Assembly (NCBI GenBank): GCA_023300185.1
Contig: CP097092.1
Span: forward strand, 1,054,001 to 1,118,000
Length of the DNA stretch: 64,000 bases
Direction of reading: 5' to 3'
Origin: Lancefieldella parvula
Lineage (GTDB): Bacteria > Actinomycetota > Coriobacteriia > Coriobacteriales > Atopobiaceae
Below the pieces are notes generated by a model. It searched no databases. It was not told the DNA's origin and worked only from the letters and a program-made list of their open reading frames with translations. Of this stretch, positions 17,591 through 25,291 are shown piece by piece. Each line of letters starts with the position of its first letter. Position 1 is the first letter of the stretch. The position numbers were made by a program, and so were the translations under genes.

Positions 17591-18676
17591 TTACATGAAC
17601 CGCTCAAGTATACTCTTGTCAGCCTCAATAATGCCACCGCCGCAAACTTCCTGGCCATCGTACAAAACCGCCGATTGACCTGCTGCAACAGTTTTTACCG
17701 GCTGGTCAAATTCAATAAATCCACATTGATTATCTGTGAGCGTAAACGTTACGGGAACCAGCGCGCCTGTGTGACGAGTTCTGACCACATACCTACCGTT
17801 AGCTGCAGGTTCTCCAGAAATCCAGTGCATGTCCGAGAGCTCCATGCGACGAGTCCAGAGCGCAGGACAGTTGAGGTCAGAGGTTACATACACCACATTC
17901 TTAAGCGTATCGGTTGCCACAACATAGCGAGCAGGTCCTCCACCAATGTTCAGACCTTTTCTTTGGCCAACGGTAAAGAGGAATGCTCCGTCATGGGTGC
18001 CAAGAACCTTGCCTGTCTCCCACTCAATGACGTCACCCTGCTTTTTCTGAAAAGTGTCCAGCAAAAACGTGCGCAAGCCAACGGGGCCAATAAAACAAAT
18101 GCCGTCGGAGTCTGGCTTAGTTTCTATGCCCAGACCTCGCTCCGCACACAGGGCGCGTACCTCTGCCTTGGTGGCAATGTGTCCAATAGGAAAAAGCGTG
18201 CGTTCAAACAAATGACCTGGTACACGCCATAGGAAATAGGTCTGATCCTTGTGAGCATCTGCGGCACGCAAAAGTTTTTTGGTGCCCGGGACGTTCTGTG
18301 CATAGTGACCCGTTGCAACAAAATCAGCGCCCTCTGCAAAAGCACGTTCTGCAAAGGTGCCAAACTTGACCGTCTGGTTGCACATAACGTCTGGATTAGG
18401 CGTACGGCCGTGCTCATAGGCATCAAGCAGGTAATCCACAACGGTAGCCTTATACTCGGCCTCACAGTCCCACACGTCCAAATCAATGCCCAGCGTTACG
18501 CACACGCGCTCAGCATCAGCCAGGTCATCTGCCCAGGGGCACTTAAAGCCTGGCAAGTCCTTTGACCAGTTACGCATATAGATAGCCTTGACGTTGTAGC
18601 CCGCCTCAAGAAGCAAGGCCGCGGACAGCGCCGAATCAACGCCGCCACTCATGCCAAGGTAAACTAATTCTCCCAT
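17591..18676 (-). CDS. mnmA: tRNA-specific 2-thiouridylase MnmA
   Basis: Inserts sulfur at position 2 of wobble uridine 34 in tRNAs for Lys, Glu and Gln, using ATP and a persulfide relay. The PP-loop is LGMSGGVDSALSA at residues 7-19. The catalytic cysteine pair is Cys99 (NPDVMCNQTVKFG) and Cys194 (DGICFIGP). The length of 361 is normal. Its ATG overlaps the end of the upstream cysteine desulfurase gene by 13 bases, indicating translational coupling to the enzyme that most likely supplies its sulfur. Confidence 0.97.
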   Translation of the reverse strand: MGELVYLGMSGGVDSALSAALLLEAGYNVKAIYMRNWSKDLPGFKCPWADDLADAERVCVTLGIDLDVWDCEAEYKATVVDYLLDAYEHGRTPNPDVMCNQTVKFGTFAERAFAEGADFVATGHYAQNVPGTKKLLRAADAHKDQTYFLWRVPGHLFERTLFPIGHIATKAEVRALCAERGLGIETKPDSDGICFIGPVGLRTFLLDTFQKKQGDVIEWETGKVLGTHDGAFLFTVGQRKGLNIGGGPARYVVATDTLKNVVYVTSDLNCPALWTRRMELSDMHWISGEPAANGRYVVRTRHTGALVPVTFTLTDNQCGFIEFDQPVKTVAAGQSAVLYDGQEVCGGGIIEADKSILERFM

Positions 18677-19870
18677 GTCACTCCTACACGAGCAGACTCC
18701 TGCTTGACAGCCTCAGCGATTGCCCAAGCTGCGTACAAGATGTCGTCTTCTGTGGTAGTTCTTCCAAGCGTTAACCTGAGGCTTCCCGCTGCTACTTCTC
18801 GCGGTGCTCCAATTGCCTCAAGCACGTGAGATATTTGCATCTTTGATGCGGCGCAGGCAGAGCCCGTTCCCACCGACACGCCTAGACGCTCAAGCAAAAT
18901 AACCAGACGACGAGCTTCAAGTCCCGGGAAAGAAACGTGCAGCAAATTGGGAAGCCTGAGCTTAGCGTTCTTTGGTCCCGAGACAATCATCTGCGGAAAC
19001 TCTGCGCAAAGCAGCGTCTGCAGCTGATCTCTAAGGCGAGAAACCCGTTTTGCCTCGTCAACGCGGGTCTCATCTGCAAGCGCTAAAGCACACGCAAAGC
19101 CAATGACGCCTGCGACGTTTTCCGTACCTGAGCGAACACCGCCTTCTTGTCCGCCGCCAAGCACCAGCGGCCTTAAGCGCACATCGTCGGAAGCCCATAA
19201 GAGACCCACCTGCTTTGGACCAGAAAGCTTTGCTGCAGAAAGCGTCAACATATCTACACCCAGCGACGACACGTTAACACTCAAGTATGCTGCAGCTTGA
19301 GAGGCATCTACGTGCAAATGCAGCGGACGAGTCTCCCCCGCTGCAAGCCTGCGTGAGCGCTCCTTAGCAAGCACCTGCGAAATCTCGCGGATAGGCTGGA
19401 TGGTGCCAATCTCCCCGTTTGCAAGTTCAATAGAAACCAGCTCGGTCTCTGGCTTGAGTGCTGTTGCAACCCGCTCTGGGTCCACGCGACCGTCTGCTTC
19501 TACGCGAAGTGTCTTGTGCGAGAAAATCCCTGCGCACGCAAGGACGCTCTCGTGCTCAATGGCATCAACGATAACGTGCGCGTCTTCCGCAGACAGTTGC
19601 AAACGCCAGGTTGTTGGCCTCTGTAGCACCTGCTGTAAGCACCACGTTTCCTGGACGAGCACCAATGGCATGCGCCAAGACAGCGCGGGCACGTTCTACC
19701 TCGTCACGAACCTGGCGAGACAGAATATACGGTGCTGAAGGGTTGTAGAACTTCTCCGTAAAGTACGGAATCATTGCATCAACTACACGTGGATCCATAG
19801 GTGTAGCTGCGGCAAAGTCCAGGTACACGTTGCCTGTTGGATGTTCTGGTTTTGCAGAAGGCATGTGCAT
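18664..19870 (-). pseudogene. Cysteine desulfurase (NifS/IscS family), frame broken by one base
   Basis: PLP enzyme that releases sulfur from cysteine, here probably for MnmA. The first fragment (19870 down to 19565) holds the N-terminus, YLDFAAATPMDPRVVDAM and TAGATEANNLAFAT. The second continues in another frame as SAEDAHVIVDAIEHES down to 18664. It carries the PLP lysine in SAAKLSGPKQVG and the catalytic cysteine in GTGSACAASK. One extra base near 19590-19600 explains the shift. The usual His before the PLP Lys (SxHK) is Ala here. Joined, the protein is about 400 residues, the family norm. It overlaps mnmA by 13 bases. Probably functional, with a sequence error. Confidence 0.88.
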
Positions 19871-19981
19871 TACAAATCCTTTGGGTTTCTCGCGGTCTTG
19901 CGGGCTTTAGGCGTGCGGCGTTGCGTGCTTGCAACGATCGGCGACTTGCTGTCGAGCGGGCCGGTGGACGGTGCTCGACGG

Positions 19982-20854
19982 CTACGACTTGTCTGCCGAG
20001 TCTGGCGGCGTAAAGGTCATGTTCTGGAAACGAGCAGATACGAAGCTGTCGTCGTAATGAGTATCTACCCACATCTCAAACGCATTTGACGGAGGAATGC
20101 CAGCGTCTCGCTGAGCCTTTCTACCTAGGCATGCCACCGTCATTGAAATGTCGGCAACAAGATACACCGTAAGCAGGGTAACAAAAATTGCTTGCCTTTT
20201 TGATGTTGGCTCACCAATCTTGTAGAGCGCACGAGGCATAATAACCCGACACCAAATCAGACCCAAAATGCCCCAAAATCCCAAGAATCGCCAGGCCACC
20301 CACTGTGTGATTGCGTCTGGAAGATGAGCGTACGTCCATGATTCCGAGTGGAAAATCTCTTGCATTCCCCAGCCGGTAAGCTGCTCCAGCGTGCCACCAA
20401 CAACAACCGAGACCAGGAAAATGACCAGGTTATTGGCATGGTGCTTATGCAACTGATAACAAATAACAGTCAGAAACACGGCGCCGGTTCCGTAAAGCGG
20501 AGAGAATGGTCCCCAGATGAGGCCAACCCTGCTCTCGGTCAGGCCAGCGGTAATGAGCATCCAAATTTCTTCAATAAGAAGTCCGGCCATACAGCCCACT
20601 ATGAAGAGGATGACCACCTGGTACCAGCCAAGATGCATCGTGTCTAAATACGCTGAGAGCTCCGCTTGCGTTGGTTTTGGCTTGGAGAACGGAGTGGTCT
20701 GGGGTGCGGCTGATACAGCATCGCCTGCAAGCCCATCGATCTTCTCGCCAGATGAAAGCCAGCCCCAAAAATAGCGCACTACGCGAACAAAACCGCTTGC
20801 GACAAGATACGCAAGCGTCAAAAGAGCTATGAGCGACGCAAGAATAAAGAACAT
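19982..20854 (-). CDS. CmpB-type putative ABC-transporter type IV membrane protein
   Basis: Integral membrane protein, 290 residues, carrying the region known as Putative ABC-transporter type IV (PF06541-like), recognised by GLIWGPFSPLYGTGAV and the following helices. It has an N-terminal helix (residues 1-25), then a soluble linker with Pro and Thr (about 40-65), then five or so helices. No ATPase partner is adjacent and a transport function is not established for the family. The C-terminal tail after about residue 235 is soluble (FEMWVDTHYDDSFVSARF). Confidence 0.75.
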   Translation of the reverse strand: MFFILASLIALLTLAYLVASGFVRVVRYFWGWLSSGEKIDGLAGDAVSAAPQTTPFSKPKPTQAELSAYLDTMHLGWYQVVILFIVGCMAGLLIEEIWMLITAGLTESRVGLIWGPFSPLYGTGAVFLTVICYQLHKHHANNLVIFLVSVVVGGTLEQLTGWGMQEIFHSESWTYAHLPDAITQWVAWRFLGFWGILGLIWCRVIMPRALYKIGEPTSKRQAIFVTLLTVYLVADISMTVACLGRKAQRDAGIPPSNAFEMWVDTHYDDSFVSARFQNMTFTPPDSADKS

Positions 20855-21056
20855 ACAACCTCATTCAAAAAGTTCTTGTTCTATGATACGGCAAGCAGTC
20901 ACACTTGGCAATCTACCTGCTCTTATTTGCAGATATTGTAAGAAAAATACACATCTTGAGCGCCACGGGATTCGTGACTTTTCTAAAAAAGTTTGACGAT
21001 TTTGAAATTTACACTTGCGCTCAGCCGTGAACTTGCGTATATTATTCCTCGCGTTC

Positions 21057-21132
21057 GCGGGCTTAGCGCAGTTGGTAGCGCGCAACCTTGCCAAGGTTGA
21101 GGTCGCGGGTTCGAACCCCGTAGCCCGCTCCA
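21057..21132 (+). tRNA. tRNA-Gly (GCC anticodon)
   Basis: A 76-nt cloverleaf beginning GCGGGCTTAGCGCAGTTGG, with anticodon stem-loop CAACC-TTGCCAA-GGTTG, T-arm GCGGGTTCGAACCCCGT and encoded CCA. It is followed by a terminator and then tRNA-Cys. Confidence 0.97.
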
Positions 21133-21140
21133 TGATTTTT

Positions 21141-21166
21141 CGGCCGGATTCGTTTCGGCCTTTTTC
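21141..21166 (+). terminator. Terminator between tRNA-Gly and tRNA-Cys
   Basis: A GGCCG...CGGCC stem followed by TTTTT lies directly after tRNA-Gly, so the two tRNAs may be separate transcripts or partly terminated. Confidence 0.75.
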
Positions 21167-21170
21167 ATAT

Positions 21171-21244
21171 GGCGAGATGGCCAAGTGGTAAGGCAGAGGC
21201 CTGCAAAGCCTTTATCCCCGGTTCGAATCCGGGTCTCGCCTCCA
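21171..21244 (+). tRNA. tRNA-Cys (GCA anticodon)
   Basis: A 74-nt cloverleaf beginning GGCGAGATGGCCAAGTGG, with anticodon stem-loop GAGGC-CTGCAAA-GCCTT, T-arm CCGGTTCGAATCCGG and encoded CCA. Confidence 0.96.
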
Positions 21245-21253
21245 GTGAATTGA

Positions 21254-21284
21254 CAACCCCAGCTTCGGCTGGGGTTTCTTTTTG
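21254..21284 (+). terminator. Terminator after tRNA-Cys
   Basis: A CCCCAGC-TTCG-GCTGGGG hairpin with a stable tetraloop is followed by TTTCTTTTT. Confidence 0.92.
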
Positions 21285-21300
21285 TCACGGGCGTGCTTGC

Positions 21301-21660
21301 TGGGATTTAGTCAGACGCGCCTGAAAAGCACATTATGTCTGAGTAAAACAGCTCAGACTTGGCGAGAAAAACCGGCAAATAGCTCAGACTAGGCGTGTTT
21401 TTCAGGCAAATCGTTCAGACTTGGCGAGAAAATCAGGCTCCATGAGAGCGTCCATAGAACCAACCTTGAAATCAGAGTTACATCTAGAAAAGTCCGCCTG
21501 AAAAGTGCAAAGAATCTGTATTTGAGCCACCGATTCTTTAGCAAAATCAGGCAAATCCACAGATTCTTTGATGTATTTAGGCAAAAGTTACAGATTCTTT
21601 GAAGAAATCAGGCTCACTCCAGAAGCTCTCTGCCTCATACTACCCGCCTGGCGAGAAACC
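21301..21660. repeat. Intergenic repeat island B: two sets of 31-bp degenerate tandem repeats
   Basis: The stretch 21245-21771 has no supportable gene after the tRNA terminator. Set 1 has three direct units at period 31, starting 21351, 21382 and 21413 (a CTCAGAC block, nine variable bases, then a block like TTTTCAGGC), preceded by one inverted unit at about 21311-21342. Set 2 has three direct units starting near 21532, 21562 and 21593 (a CAGATTCTTT block, a short variable core, then a block like TCAGGCAAA), again preceded by one inverted unit at about 21495-21519. Thus the pattern of one inverted unit followed by three direct units occurs twice. GGCGAGAA copies at 21361, 21423 and 21650 lie within or at the edge. 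Function unknown. Confidence 0.8.
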
Positions 21661-21771
21661 CGTCTACTCCCAGCATTTACGCACAAGAAACCCAGTATCC
21701 ACACGAAATAGATACCGGGTTGAAATCACTTGTGACCTGCGTACACAACCTGCGTACGCACGCCGCGCGAC

Positions 21772-22503
21772 CTAGCGCATCATCTTAACCAGGCGAACAA
21801 TGGTGCCGTTGCCAGAAGGTTTCTCCTGGATAGACACGGCGTCCATAAGCAGGCGCATCAGCTTAACGCCGCGTCCACGCTCGGCAAACTGACCGGTCTC
21901 GGGAGGCTCTTCCTCATCGGAGATGCTAAAACCGCAACCGCAATCCGAGACGTCAATGACCACCCTGTCTGGATACGCGGAGACCGTGGTCAGCACGCCC
22001 TTCTCGCACGCGTGATCTACAGCGTTGCCAATAGCCTCACCTACTGCAAGTTCAATGTCAAACTTTTGGTCCGAGGTAAACGGCAGCGTCTTCAGCAGCG
22101 CGATAGCCCTTGAGCGAGCGTCGCACATTTTATTGGGATCAACTCTAAACGTTGTCTGGAACGATGGATGCGTGCCCGGCGCAAGCGGAGTCACGCGCGA
22201 CTTTGCGGCACACGTGCTTATAGGCATGAAATCGATAAGACCCATGCGCACCAAGGCCTTAAATGCCGTCGGTTGCACGTTGGTTAGACTCATAAGACCG
22301 CCGAGCGTCTTCATGCGTCGAACAGCGCACACGATAAAGCCCATGCCGCAGGAATCAATGTACGAAACCTCCGACATGTTCAGCACAATTCTTCTGCAGC
22401 CACTGTTAATCAGCTGCTCAATCTGAGCCTTCACGCGCGGGACTCCCCTCACGTCAAGGTCAGTATTGACTGAAACAACTGCTATGTTTGGCTGCGTATA
22501 CAT
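21772..22503 (-). CDS. Fused anti-sigma-factor antagonist (STAS) and anti-sigma serine kinase (RsbW-like)
   Basis: From ATG 22503 (MYTQPNIAVV) this is a 243-residue two-domain protein; a TTG nine codons upstream is an alternative start. Residues 1 to about 100 are an STAS domain of the RsbV/SpoIIAA type, with the phosphorylatable serine in VSYIDSCGMGF. Residues about 120-243 are a GHKL ATPase of the RsbW/SpoIIAB type: N-box ELAVGEAIGNAVDHA, G1 box DVSDCGCGF, G2 box GRGVKLMRLLMD. In most bacteria these are separate proteins that bind each other; here they are joined. The gene follows the SpoIIE phosphatase by 67 bases on the same strand, completing a partner-switching set. The target sigma factor is not in the window. 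Confidence 0.87.
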   Translation of the reverse strand: MYTQPNIAVVSVNTDLDVRGVPRVKAQIEQLINSGCRRIVLNMSEVSYIDSCGMGFIVCAVRRMKTLGGLMSLTNVQPTAFKALVRMGLIDFMPISTCAAKSRVTPLAPGTHPSFQTTFRVDPNKMCDARSRAIALLKTLPFTSDQKFDIELAVGEAIGNAVDHACEKGVLTTVSAYPDRVVIDVSDCGCGFSISDEEEPPETGQFAERGRGVKLMRLLMDAVSIQEKPSGNGTIVRLVKMMR

Positions 22504-22597
22504 ACGTTTCTTGTTCCCGCGCAGCAACAAGAATTTCAGATATCTGCATTTTTTGACAATTCAAGCGAGAAAATCATCTCCTAGGCGAGAATATCGT

Positions 22598-25012
22598 CTA
22601 GTTGTTCTTCTCGCCAGAGTCAGCGCCGCCAAGCTTGCCAGAATCAATGCTGCCAAGCGTGCCAGAATCAGTACTGCCAAGCTCGTCAAAGCGCAGGGCA
22701 ACCATGGCAACGTCGTCATCAAGCCTTCGGCCGGTATAGCGATCAAGCGTGCTCAAGAACCTATTGAGCAGGCCGTCAAAGCCACGAGGAACCTCGTTCA
22801 TAATCATGTCTCGCAGGCCGGTCTCGCCAAAGAACGCGCCTTCAGGGCTACGAGCTTCCGTGGTTCCGTCGGTGTAAAGCAGCAGGATGTCGCCCTCATG
22901 CAAGTGAACCATGCCGTTTTTGTACTCCATGTCGTGAAACGCGCCCACAACGCCCGACTGAACATCCAAAAGCTCAGCCTCGCCCGATTGAGCGGACACC
23001 AAAATCGCAGGTGGATGACCAGCGGAGCAGTAGGTCAGCGATGAAGTTGTAAGGTCAACAATGCCCACAAAGAGCGTTGCAAATGTTTCTACTCTCGAGA
23101 AGCCCAGCAGGAATTCATTCAGCGTTGCCACCATGCGAGCGGGAGTTCTTCCCTCCCACGCGTATGCGGAAAGTGCCGTTTTAACTGCGGACGAGATAGA
23201 TGCTGCCTCAATACCCTTGCCAGAAACGTCACCCATAATGATGCACGCGCGACGGCCTGGCAGCTTAATCATGCTGTAAAAATCGCCACCAACAAACGCG
23301 TCGGCGGTTGCGGACGAATAAATTCCCTCGGCAGAAATTCCTTCTACCTTCTGCAGGTCATTTTTCATGCCCGACTGCAGCGCCTGGGAGATATGCTTAT
23401 TTTGCTGGCTCTCTTCGGCACCAACGGCCAACGAATGAACCAGAAGCATCACGCGGTCCAAGAAATCAAGCTCAATGTCGCTTAAGGGCTCAGCGTTTTC
23501 TTCTCGCAAGAAAAGCCAGGTATGCTGCTCGCCAGCAAACTTACCCAAGAAAAGCACAGCTCCCTTGCAGGGCAAACCTTGTGCAGCAAGCGAACGACTC
23601 AGCTCAGATTCAAGCTCAACCTCTTTGACTGACGCCTCGCCCTCTCCTGTCTTGAGTCCCTCAACCGTCGATGGAAGCGCAATCTGGTTGCCGCCATCCT
23701 GCGCGACGGCGGCCTCCGCCGCAGCCTGCACGCCGCCGGCCTCCGCTGCAGCCTGCGTGCTGTCTTGCGCACCATCCTGAGTGTCGCCAAACGCTTGCTC
23801 AGCACCAAGCGCGTGGAGCGTAATGTTGCCTGTGACCTCACAACAATCTACCGAGAAAACCCGTGCATTCAGATCGGTGCCCACTGACCTCATAACCTGC
23901 TGTAATCGCTCACCAGAGATCTTCTCGCCCTCTGCAGCGCTATGGAGCAATCCTTGACGCACGCGAGCTAATGCCTCGCGAAGCGTGTCTCTACGCTGCG
24001 TTCTCATGGCCGACAACGCACCTACAAGCTGTACCGAGAGGTAATTTGCAATGGAGTCAAGAAGTCTTGCGTCTTCAACCAAAAGCGCACGCTTACGCTC
24101 CCAGCCCACCTCAATCAGGGCAACAATGTGGCCACCAAACCACACAGGAACCACAAGAAAGCTGGTAAACGGAGGCAAATGACTTGCGTCAACGGTTATG
24201 ACCTCACGAGTTTCTTCGTTAACAAGGTTGCGCTTTTTAACTCTTCCCTGCTTGAGCGTGCTAGAGTTCAAAGGCATGGTATGCAAGCGAAGTGCGTGCT
24301 CGGAATAAAACGTCAAACGCTCCAGAGAGCTGTTAAATGCAAAGTAGCGAGGAATTCTATCCAATGACGCGCTTCTCAAAGACTCCGTTGCACCATGAAG
24401 GTGATACCCGTCTTGCTCAGCAAGATAGATAAGCGCACCATCAGCCTCGACAGTCTCTGAGAGCTCTTCTAACACGCGCTCGATAAGCTGACCCATATCT
24501 TCCGAGTCAAGCGTGTCCAAAACAATCTGAAGCGCTCCTGAGAGCCTCTTATTGGCTCGGCGAAGGTCCAACACCATTCGTTCATCATCGTGCATAGGGC
24601 TAGCCATGTCACGAAGCTTAGACGCTGTCAGAACAATAGCCTGTGTAGGAGCACCCACATAATCTGCGCGTACGCTTAATACCTGCGACGTGCCATCTTG
24701 CGCAGGAGCAGCCACCATAGAGGTGGACCCATCAATCGCAAACGGCAACGACTCTACAAAGAACGGTTTCTGCAGGTTTTCTTGATTTGCCGGCGTGAAC
24801 AAAAAGCGAACATCCAGGCCAGCAATGGTGCCGTCTTCCTTAGCAAATAGGCTTTCGGCCTCCTCATTGGCGAGAAGAACCATGCCCTCCATATTAAAGA
24901 CGATGACTGCATCGCTGGTCAGGCGCAGCAACTGAGACAGAGTTGCAGCAACGGTTCCGTCGACAACTCCCTCAACACGCCTTACGCTCAGCTTGTTATC
25001 TGCCACAGTCAC
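22598..25012 (-). CDS. PAS-GAF sensor serine phosphatase (SpoIIE/RsbU type PP2C)
   Basis: An 804-residue cytosolic regulator with no membrane helices. The PAS domain is about residues 23-125 (LTSDAVIVFNMEGMVLLANEEAE). A helical linker follows, then GAF is about 170-345. An Ala- and Gln-rich low-complexity stretch is about 418-445. The SpoIIE phosphatase is about 570-780, with metal-binding motifs GGDFYSM, MGDVSGKGIEAAS, LYTDGTTEA and LDDDVAMVAL. The extreme C-terminus has three imperfect 8-residue repeats (LGSTDSGT, LGSIDSGK, LGGADSGE). It likely removes phosphate from the STAS domain encoded immediately downstream, releasing a sigma factor under stress. The signal sensed is unknown. Confidence 0.92.
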   Translation of the reverse strand: MTVADNKLSVRRVEGVVDGTVAATLSQLLRLTSDAVIVFNMEGMVLLANEEAESLFAKEDGTIAGLDVRFLFTPANQENLQKPFFVESLPFAIDGSTSMVAAPAQDGTSQVLSVRADYVGAPTQAIVLTASKLRDMASPMHDDERMVLDLRRANKRLSGALQIVLDTLDSEDMGQLIERVLEELSETVEADGALIYLAEQDGYHLHGATESLRSASLDRIPRYFAFNSSLERLTFYSEHALRLHTMPLNSSTLKQGRVKKRNLVNEETREVITVDASHLPPFTSFLVVPVWFGGHIVALIEVGWERKRALLVEDARLLDSIANYLSVQLVGALSAMRTQRRDTLREALARVRQGLLHSAAEGEKISGERLQQVMRSVGTDLNARVFSVDCCEVTGNITLHALGAEQAFGDTQDGAQDSTQAAAEAGGVQAAAEAAVAQDGGNQIALPSTVEGLKTGEGEASVKEVELESELSRSLAAQGLPCKGAVLFLGKFAGEQHTWLFLREENAEPLSDIELDFLDRVMLLVHSLAVGAEESQQNKHISQALQSGMKNDLQKVEGISAEGIYSSATADAFVGGDFYSMIKLPGRRACIIMGDVSGKGIEAASISSAVKTALSAYAWEGRTPARMVATLNEFLLGFSRVETFATLFVGIVDLTTSSLTYCSAGHPPAILVSAQSGEAELLDVQSGVVGAFHDMEYKNGMVHLHEGDILLLYTDGTTEARSPEGAFFGETGLRDMIMNEVPRGFDGLLNRFLSTLDRYTGRRLDDDVAMVALRFDELGSTDSGTLGSIDSGKLGGADSGEKNN

Positions 25013-25094
25013 TCCTTACCAGCAAGGAAAAACAAATCACATTGTCTAAGTATACGAAAAAGGCGGACCTCCGAAGAGATCCGCCGAAATTTCG

Positions 25095-25184
25095 TGGTGT
25101 CGGAGGCGGGACTTGAACCCGCACAACCGTTAGTAGGTCACTAGCACCTCAAGCTAGCGCGTCTGCCAATTCCGCCACTCCGAC
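25095..25184 (-). tRNA. tRNA-Leu (GAG anticodon)
   Basis: The minus strand gives a 90-nt class II tRNA beginning GTCGGAGTGGCGGAATTGG, with anticodon stem-loop CTAGC-TTGAGGT-GCTAG, a long variable arm, T-arm GCGGGTTCAAGTCCCGC and encoded CCA. Confidence 0.96.
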
Positions 25185-25291
25185 TTGCTTTGCAGCGAGG
25201 GATATACTAACACATCTTCAAGCAACTTTACTGAGAAAATTTAAAAACTTTTCTCAAAAGAACTTTGCGAGAAGATCGCCTTGTCCCTTGC

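Noticed and set aside
21301..21620. CRISPR array
   Set aside because: Repeats are degenerate, the variable cores are under 15 bases, some units are inverted, and no cas genes are present.
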